A DNA stretch of 64,000 nt, taken from assembly GCA_910584375.1 (NCBI GenBank), contig CAJUAH010000015.1:25240-89239 (forward strand). Direction: 5' to 3'. Of this stretch, positions 59,049 through 64,000 are shown in pieces. The notes beneath the pieces were generated by a model. It was not told where the DNA came from. It saw only the letters and a program-made list of their open reading frames with translations, and did not search any database. How positions within the stretch are numbered: position 1 is the stretch's first letter; each line of letters begins with the position of its first letter. Source of the stretch: an uncultured Acetatifactor sp. GTDB taxonomy: Bacteria; Bacillota; Clostridia; Lachnospirales; Lachnospiraceae. The translations under genes and the position numbers were made by a program.

Positions 59049-59264
59049 AAAAATAAAAACTCCTTCCCTTCTGTCATTTTCATTCCTGCTTAAAATACCC
59101 GGGGAATAAACAAAAAGATAAATATTTGATAAATTGATAAAAAAGGAAATACTGAAAATTCTTTTTTGAAATTTATGCTTTGAGTGTATGCTATCAGAGA
59201 CCGGCTGATTTTGCAAGACCTTTTTTCAAGTTTATGTTTATTTTATATTTTGTCGCAAATAAAT

Positions 59265-59302
59265 TAAGCCTGCCCGGTTCCATTTCCCGCCGGACAGGCT
59301 TA
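59265..59302 (-). terminator. Terminator after the chemoreceptor gene
   Basis: A 13-bp stem TAAGCCTGTCCGG/CCGGGCAGGCTTA (one G-T pair), read on the minus strand, is followed by ATTTATTTG. It lies 14 bp from the stop. Confidence 0.88.
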
Positions 59303-59316
59303 GAGACTTTATTTAC

Positions 59317-61194
59317 TTACTGTTCTACCAGCTCCAGCAGCTTAGCTGTGATATCCGCCACATTGGATGACGCCTGTTTCGTGTTCTGAGAGATTTGCAC
59401 ATTTTCCTCCACCACATTGGATATCCTGCCGATCTGACTCACGGCGCCCTCTACGATATCCACATTCTGCCTCACCATATCCGTGATCGCCAGTACGTCC
59501 CGGTTGGACTTTTCAATATCCTCCGCCACCATGCCGAATGCCTTGACGGTCTGGTCGGTAATCTTTTTACCGCTCTCCACCGCATTGATGGAATTGGTGA
59601 TCAGCTCGTTGGTCTCCTTGGCGGCCTGAGAACTTCTGGCCGCAAGCTCACCCACCTGGGCCGCCACCACGGCAAATCCCTTACCCATCTCACCGGCTCT
59701 GGCCGCCTCGATAGAGGCATTCAGCGAAAGCATATTGGTCTGCTGGGCGATGGAATTGATCTCGCCAATAATCTTTTCGATTGCAGCGCTCATCTCGCTG
59801 ATCCTCTGCATGGATTCGCTGAGAAGTTTCATCTGCTCCTGGGTCTGCACGATCTTTTCGGTGGTATGGCCCGTGTCTGTGGTGATGCTGACGGCGGCCT
59901 CCACGCTGCTGTTCAGTTCCCTGGTCAGCTGATTCATGATCTCTTTCAGATCCTGCACAGCCTTCTCCTGCTCTCCCGTTCCATGATAGATATGGTCCGC
60001 GTTCTCCAGACTCTCTCCCGATACGGCATCCAACTCCTCGCAGGCGCTTTTTACATTGCGTATCATCATCTGCGTATTTTCCATATCTTTTTTCTGCTGC
60101 TCCAGCAGTTTCTGGTTTTCCGCCATATTCTGGCTGATATTGCCCACCATTTTATTCATGCTGTCCGAGAGCATCACAAACTCGGGATTGCCGTTCTCCT
60201 GGATCGTAGTGCTGTAGTTTCCGTCCGCAATACCCCGCATGGAATTGGTAATCCGATTGATTCCCTGCACGATCTTGCTGTCCACCATGCGATTGATCAG
60301 CACCAGCAGCACGCCAAAGATGATCACCATACTCAGGGAAACCACCAGCGTCTGGCTGGTACGCTGGGCATAATATTCGCTGGCAGGCATAAATGTTCCG
60401 ATGATCTTGCCCTCGTATTCCTCTGCCAGATAATAACCTCTCACACCGTCTATCCTGGCGCTGCCCTGTCCCGTATAGTTCGAGGGAAAACCTGCGTCCA
60501 CCGCCGGGGTTCCTATCAGCGACGCGTTCTGATGCGCCAGGATTTCCCCGCTGGCTGCGTCTATGGCATAGATATAACCTTTCTCTCCGAAGTCGATATC
60601 TCCCAGCACCAGATCCAGCGCTGTGCTGGCCAACATATCCTCCAGAACTTCCGGTCTCACGCCCACCTGCACCAGGCCCTTGTCGTCCCTGCGCGCCACG
60701 CCGATATACTGCATGACTACGCCTTCCGCCACATTGACCTGAGGCTCCTGCGCGATCTCAATCGTGGGATCGTCTACGATCACCATAAAAGCATTGGACT
60801 GCTCGCCGCTCTTCATGTCAAATCCCACATAGGCGTCAATGGTGCTGCTGGTGATGATCCCTTCCTCGTCGATGATATGTAACTCGTTCACCTGCAGCCG
60901 GTCTTTGATCTCATTCAGCCTGGCCGCACTGCCCGCAAGGGTCTTATCCGCAGCCAGCATATCCGCAAAAGCTCTGGTCTTGGCCAGATTGTCCGCGCTG
61001 AGATTGTTTGTCAGCCGCTCTATGTTCTCCTCATTGCTGACCAGCTTTTCTTTCACGTCCTGCAGTTTGTCCCGGCTGGACGCCATATTGTTTCTCTGCG
61101 TGATGACTGTCTGCAATACAAAAACGGAAGTGATCGTAACGATGAGCGCCGCCAGCATATAGATAAAGAGGCGCTGTGTAAAGATTTTTTTCAT
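59317..61194 (-). CDS. Methyl-accepting chemotaxis protein
   Basis: A 625-residue transmembrane receptor. TM1 is at about 9-30; an extracellular sensor of about 250 residues has the Cache pattern (ALDLVLGDIDFGEKGYIYAI, ASGEILAHQNASL). TM2 (about 280-300, TLVVSLSMVIIFGVLLVLIN) leads to HAMP and then the signalling domain, with the hairpin tip EINSIAQQTNMLSLNASIEA and GKGFAVVAAQVGELA. Methylation-type Glu/Gln pairs flank the tip. Dual-Cache receptors bind small organic acids or amino acids; the ligand here is unknown. No flagellar or cheA genes occur in the window, so it is an orphan receptor. Confidence 0.95.
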   Translation of the reverse strand: MKKIFTQRLFIYMLAALIVTITSVFVLQTVITQRNNMASSRDKLQDVKEKLVSNEENIERLTNNLSADNLAKTRAFADMLAADKTLAGSAARLNEIKDRLQVNELHIIDEEGIITSSTIDAYVGFDMKSGEQSNAFMVIVDDPTIEIAQEPQVNVAEGVVMQYIGVARRDDKGLVQVGVRPEVLEDMLASTALDLVLGDIDFGEKGYIYAIDAASGEILAHQNASLIGTPAVDAGFPSNYTGQGSARIDGVRGYYLAEEYEGKIIGTFMPASEYYAQRTSQTLVVSLSMVIIFGVLLVLINRMVDSKIVQGINRITNSMRGIADGNYSTTIQENGNPEFVMLSDSMNKMVGNISQNMAENQKLLEQQKKDMENTQMMIRNVKSACEELDAVSGESLENADHIYHGTGEQEKAVQDLKEIMNQLTRELNSSVEAAVSITTDTGHTTEKIVQTQEQMKLLSESMQRISEMSAAIEKIIGEINSIAQQTNMLSLNASIEAARAGEMGKGFAVVAAQVGELAARSSQAAKETNELITNSINAVESGKKITDQTVKAFGMVAEDIEKSNRDVLAITDMVRQNVDIVEGAVSQIGRISNVVEENVQISQNTKQASSNVADITAKLLELVEQ

Positions 61195-61304
61195 GGCCGT
61201 GTATTCCTTTCCTGAAAATGTACTTCTCCAAACGAATAATTCTTTTTTTCAGTTTATACGAAATATCATGGAAACGCAACAGGGAATTTCATTTCAAGAC
61301 CGTT

Positions 61305-62141
61305 TTATAATAGAAAAATTCTGTCCATCCTGCCGCTCTCTGCCGCCTGCATGATCCACGTCGCCATATTTTCCGCATTACCGCACAGATATTCCACCAA
61401 TTCAGCATCATCATTCCGGGACGTCCGCACAGTTTCCGCGATAATTTGCCGCAATAGTTCCGTCGTGTCTTCCAGCGCCCCCGTCTGAAAATGCTCTTGC
61501 AGCCGCCCATACTCTTCCTCCGCAAAACCCGTTTCCTGTAAGGGTTTGTGAAGGATCACATGACCAAAAATATTCACCAGCGCGATCTCGCAGATGTTCA
61601 CATACAGGTCACCGTACCGCGGATTGTATTTTTCCAGTATCTCCCGCACATAACCGCTGTCGAAATTCCTCAGGAATTTTTGTTCCAGAAAGACGGATCG
61701 AAGATAATGATACACCGCGTCGGCTCCCCTGCGTCCGCTCAGATCCGTAAGCACCGGATAATCCAGGGTGATGACCGTATCCTGCGGGCAAAATTTCACA
61801 TCATACCGTTTTAAAAATTCCGGGATGCCCAGCCGCACCGTATCCCGCAGGCACTTGACTCCGTAATCCTGAAACGAAACAGACAGCTCATTGTACATTT
61901 CCCTGATACACCCGGTCTTTTTAAGCACCCACTCGGCTCCTGTCTCATACTGCTTTTCCGCGCTTATGTCTCTGAGGGCCAGGGTATCCGGCGACTGGTT
62001 CCGGTACTCCTCCAGACAGTACAAAACCCCTTCCATCAATATCTGCGCCCTTTCATAGGTTATGGACGTACTCTCCCAACCGGCATATTTCTGCGCCAGT
62101 TTTGTGACAATCGGCAATAATTCCTCCATTTTATAATCCAT
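61305..62141 (-). CDS. DUF6179-type protein
   Basis: A 278-residue, mostly helical protein lacking signal peptide and membrane helices, so cytoplasmic. I recognise it as DUF6179-like from memory, chiefly by the MEELLPIVTKLAQKYAGWES start and the following Tyr-Glu-rich helices (SITYERAQILMEGVLYCLEE). It is 39 bp downstream of a DUF6323-like gene, the usual partner. GAGAGG precedes the ATG. No enzymatic motif is visible. The pairing suggests a two-part complex; function is unknown. Confidence 0.65.
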   Translation of the reverse strand: MDYKMEELLPIVTKLAQKYAGWESTSITYERAQILMEGVLYCLEEYRNQSPDTLALRDISAEKQYETGAEWVLKKTGCIREMYNELSVSFQDYGVKCLRDTVRLGIPEFLKRYDVKFCPQDTVITLDYPVLTDLSGRRGADAVYHYLRSVFLEQKFLRNFDSGYVREILEKYNPRYGDLYVNICEIALVNIFGHVILHKPLQETGFAEEEYGRLQEHFQTGALEDTTELLRQIIAETVRTSRNDDAELVEYLCGNAENMATWIMQAAESGRMDRIFLL

Positions 62142-62180
62142 TATATTTCCTCTCTTCTGTCGGCAGATTTTCCTGAGTTT

Positions 62181-62711
62181 CTAAAATTTCTGTGACAACG
62201 CCATCAGATACAGATCTCTGTCCCATCTCTCCACAATATCAAACCGGGAGAACTCCCCTCTGCCCCCGGTCTCCCGGAACCCGCCGTACCCGGCCCGCAC
62301 TGCCTGGGCAAAGATATCCAGGCAAGTACTCTCCAGATATTGCAGATCCCCAAAGCAGACCTCCTCAAACTGCTCCTTCATAAATGAGAGTAATTCCTCG
62401 TCCGTGATCTCGTCATGCATCTCATTCTTATACAGGTAAAATATCTCCTGCAGACGCACCAACGTATCCACATAATTGTCCTGAGATATATAGGAGGAAT
62501 CACAAAACGTCTGAATGATCTGCGGCAATATGCTCCGTCCAAACTCGATCCTCCCTTCGCTTTTTAGAATGCGGCTTTTCTCCGACAGCAGCAGTTCCAT
62601 GTCCTCCTCAGACAGCGTCAGTCCATACCTTTCGGCGTACCGATTCGTCTCCCGCATCTGTTCCATCCACATGCGGCTGTTTGCCAGTTCCACCCAGTTT
62701 TTTTCGCTCAT
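62181..62711 (-). CDS. DUF6323-type protein
   Basis: A 176-residue, acidic, helical protein: RYGLTLSEEDMELLLSEKSR, GRSILPQIIQTFCDSSYISQ, and a C-terminal FDIVERWDRDLYLMAL. I recall this pattern as DUF6323, found next to DUF6179 in clostridia. The ATG at 62709-62711 is preferred (GGGGG 7 bases upstream) over that at 62715. It has its own promoter and is followed by the DUF6179 gene. No function known. Confidence 0.65.
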   Translation of the reverse strand: MSEKNWVELANSRMWMEQMRETNRYAERYGLTLSEEDMELLLSEKSRILKSEGRIEFGRSILPQIIQTFCDSSYISQDNYVDTLVRLQEIFYLYKNEMHDEITDEELLSFMKEQFEEVCFGDLQYLESTCLDIFAQAVRAGYGGFRETGGRGEFSRFDIVERWDRDLYLMALSQKF

Positions 62712-62752
62712 ACGCATACCCCCATTGTATAATGTTTTTTTGCGGTTCCTTT

Positions 62753-62781
62753 AGTATAATCCGCGGTAAAATGCAATACAA
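62753..62781 (-). promoter_or_regulatory. Promoter of the DUF6323-DUF6179 pair
   Basis: The minus strand reads TTGTAT (62776-62781), a 17-bp spacer and TATACT (62753-62758), with a leader of about 35 bases before the ATG. Confidence 0.65.
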
Positions 62782-62823
62782 GCCTTGAAAAACAGGGGAA
62801 TTTGTGGTATTATACTATCAGAG

Positions 62824-62860
62824 AAAACGCAGGTTCCGAATACTCGGCGCCTGCGTTTCC
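62824..62860 (-). terminator. Terminator after the serine hydrolase gene
   Basis: Arms AAACGCAGG/CCTGCGTTT with an inner CCGA/TCGG stem; the minus strand continues TCTC after TTTT. It lies about 70 bp after the serine hydrolase stop. Confidence 0.75.
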
Positions 62861-62929
62861 AGTCTGATTTCGTATCACACAATATGCATTTTTTGAAATG
62901 CAGTCAAAGTACCGTCGCCGACCGTGGCA

Positions 62930-63937
62930 TTAATACAGCATCTTCCGGATACGTCTCATCTCCTCCCACACATTATCGCCATAATTGCTGACCAGCACGG
63001 TTATGATCCCTTTCCCCGGATGATACTCCGACAGGAAACTTACGCCCGGATCACAGCCCTGAAAATAGGGGATATCCGCCTCCTCTCCGCCTATGATCCA
63101 CACGCCGTAACCATAGTATCCCTCCTCAGCGTCCAATCCGGCGCCGCTGTGTCTGCGGAGCATCCGGGAAACCATATCCTGTGAGAGCAGTTTCCCGCCA
63201 ATCAGCCCTTCCCAGAATCGAAGAATATCCGGCGCCGTCACAAAAGCCCCTCCGGCGCCTGTCCCTTTTGCATCCACACTGTAAATGTTGGTCCGGTAAC
63301 TGTTTGACGGTTCGTCATAAATATAATTGTTGGCGCACCGGGCAGGCAGCCGGTCCAGTTCATAATAGCCCGTGTCCTTCATACCGCATACGTCAAATAC
63401 GCTTTCCTTCAGATACGCGTCGAATTCCATGCCTGTGATCCGCTCCAGGATCATGGCCAGCAGCACATACCCCGTATTGTTATACTGGAACCGCTCTCCT
63501 CTGGGATACATCATTTTCTTATGGATAAACAGAGGCAACAGGTCCGCGTTGTGACGAATCTTATAATTGGGATAATCCGTCCACAGCTCTTCATACTCGT
63601 CCATAACGCTCTCGTCAAAATAGTCCGGTACACCGGAAGTATGCGTCAATAACTGCTCCACCGTCACCAGCGGATCCATGTCATGCAGATCCAGTTCCAA
63701 CAGACTGCCCAAAGTATCCTCAAAACGCAGTCTCCCCTGCTGGATAAGCTGCAAAATACCCACCGCCACAAACACCTTGCCCGCAGAGGCGCTGGCAAAT
63801 TTCGTGTCTATCGTATTGGGAACCTGATTGGCCAGATCCGCGCATCCGGCCACTCTCTGAAACAGAATCTCTCCCTCCCGGGATACGGTTTCCGCTCCTC
63901 TGAAATCCTGCTGCAAATCACTTTCTGTAATGAACAT
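62930..63937 (-). CDS. Beta-lactamase-related serine hydrolase
   Basis: A 335-residue serine hydrolase of the class C/AmpC-fold family, without signal peptide. The nucleophile motif is SASAGKVF (S-x-x-K), and the second motif is FQYNNTGYVLL (Y-N-N). The N-terminal VSREGEILFQRVAGCADLAN is common in the EstB-like branch. Substrate unknown: esterase or D-amino peptide hydrolase. A GGGAGG site precedes the ATG. It is the last gene; the remaining 63 bp to the window edge hold its upstream region only. Confidence 0.88.
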   Translation of the reverse strand: MFITESDLQQDFRGAETVSREGEILFQRVAGCADLANQVPNTIDTKFASASAGKVFVAVGILQLIQQGRLRFEDTLGSLLELDLHDMDPLVTVEQLLTHTSGVPDYFDESVMDEYEELWTDYPNYKIRHNADLLPLFIHKKMMYPRGERFQYNNTGYVLLAMILERITGMEFDAYLKESVFDVCGMKDTGYYELDRLPARCANNYIYDEPSNSYRTNIYSVDAKGTGAGGAFVTAPDILRFWEGLIGGKLLSQDMVSRMLRRHSGAGLDAEEGYYGYGVWIIGGEEADIPYFQGCDPGVSFLSEYHPGKGIITVLVSNYGDNVWEEMRRIRKMLY

Positions 63938-64000
63938 ATGTATATACCTCCCTATTTAGTCAAGTCTTTTTTCCTTATTTTTCAAGGAATTATTAGTTAC

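Noticed and set aside
1..64000. CRISPR arrays, tRNA or rRNA genes, and intact insertion sequences
   Set aside because: None was seen. The only regular repeats are the operator-like, palindromic and tandem ones listed.

Overview
The window looks like chromosomal DNA of an anaerobic, spore-lineage Firmicute, most likely a Lachnospiraceae-type clostridium. Supporting signs are a Na+-pumping biotin decarboxylase operon, a giant 2-hydroxyacyl-CoA dehydratase activase-type protein, two DacF-like carboxypeptidases, DUF4358/DHHW/MBOAT surface genes, a DUF6179/DUF6323-type pair, consensus sigma-A promoters and AGGAGG ribosome sites. Most of the sequence is GC-rich and densely coding. Genes run mainly on the minus strand. 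The taxonomic call is inference from gene content.

Layout. 1-3.3 kb: tetR - rpiR - flavoprotein - cmk (cut by the window edge), behind an apparently self-repressed promoter. 3.3-8.5 kb: a five-gene sodium-ion decarboxylase operon in which two different carboxyltransferases (OadA-like and MmdA-like) flank one biotin carrier, one OadG-like subunit and one OadB pump. 8.5-14.6 kb: two D-Ala-D-Ala carboxypeptidases sharing an upstream motif, scpA/scpB, a membrane-anchored phosphoesterase, a CmpB-type membrane protein and rpsU. 14.7-18.1 kb: an LtaS-like phosphoglycerol transferase and a GDPD-family enzyme, divergent from an XRE regulator with three operator-like repeats between them. 18.1-20.8 kb: alaS.

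20.9-26.05 kb is an accessory island, partly AT-rich. It holds a decayed serine recombinase, a divergent TetR/TauE exporter pair surrounded by four copies of an unusual palindrome, the tail of another broken gene, a GNAT acetyltransferase, a small orphan gene, and a 172-bp nested inverted-repeat element.

26.1-30.8 kb: an HscC-like Hsp70 with a 1,014-residue TPR partner whose J-like head lacks HPD. 31-33 kb: glyS and a lipoprotein. 33.2-37.4 kb (plus strand): SGNH hydrolase, DUF4358 lipoprotein, MBOAT acyltransferase and DHHW protein, read as a surface-polymer O-acylation operon. 37.5-45.6 kb: recO, a small overlapping gene, era, DUF4349, an M16C protease, an unknown gene, a sigma-like protein without region 4, and a rhomboid-like protein with a Zn ribbon. 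45.7-47.6 kb: an Rpn/PD-(D/E)XK gene and a gene-poor gap. 47.6-52 kb: the dehydratase-activase giant. 52.1-59 kb: DeoR regulator, purC with a long structured leader, epimerase, DUF3887 lipoprotein, Cys-rich protein, dprA and comM. 59.3-64 kb: a chemoreceptor, the DUF6179/DUF6323 pair and a serine hydrolase.

No rRNA, tRNA, CRISPR array or intact insertion sequence was seen. Family names rest on motif recognition by eye, without database searches.
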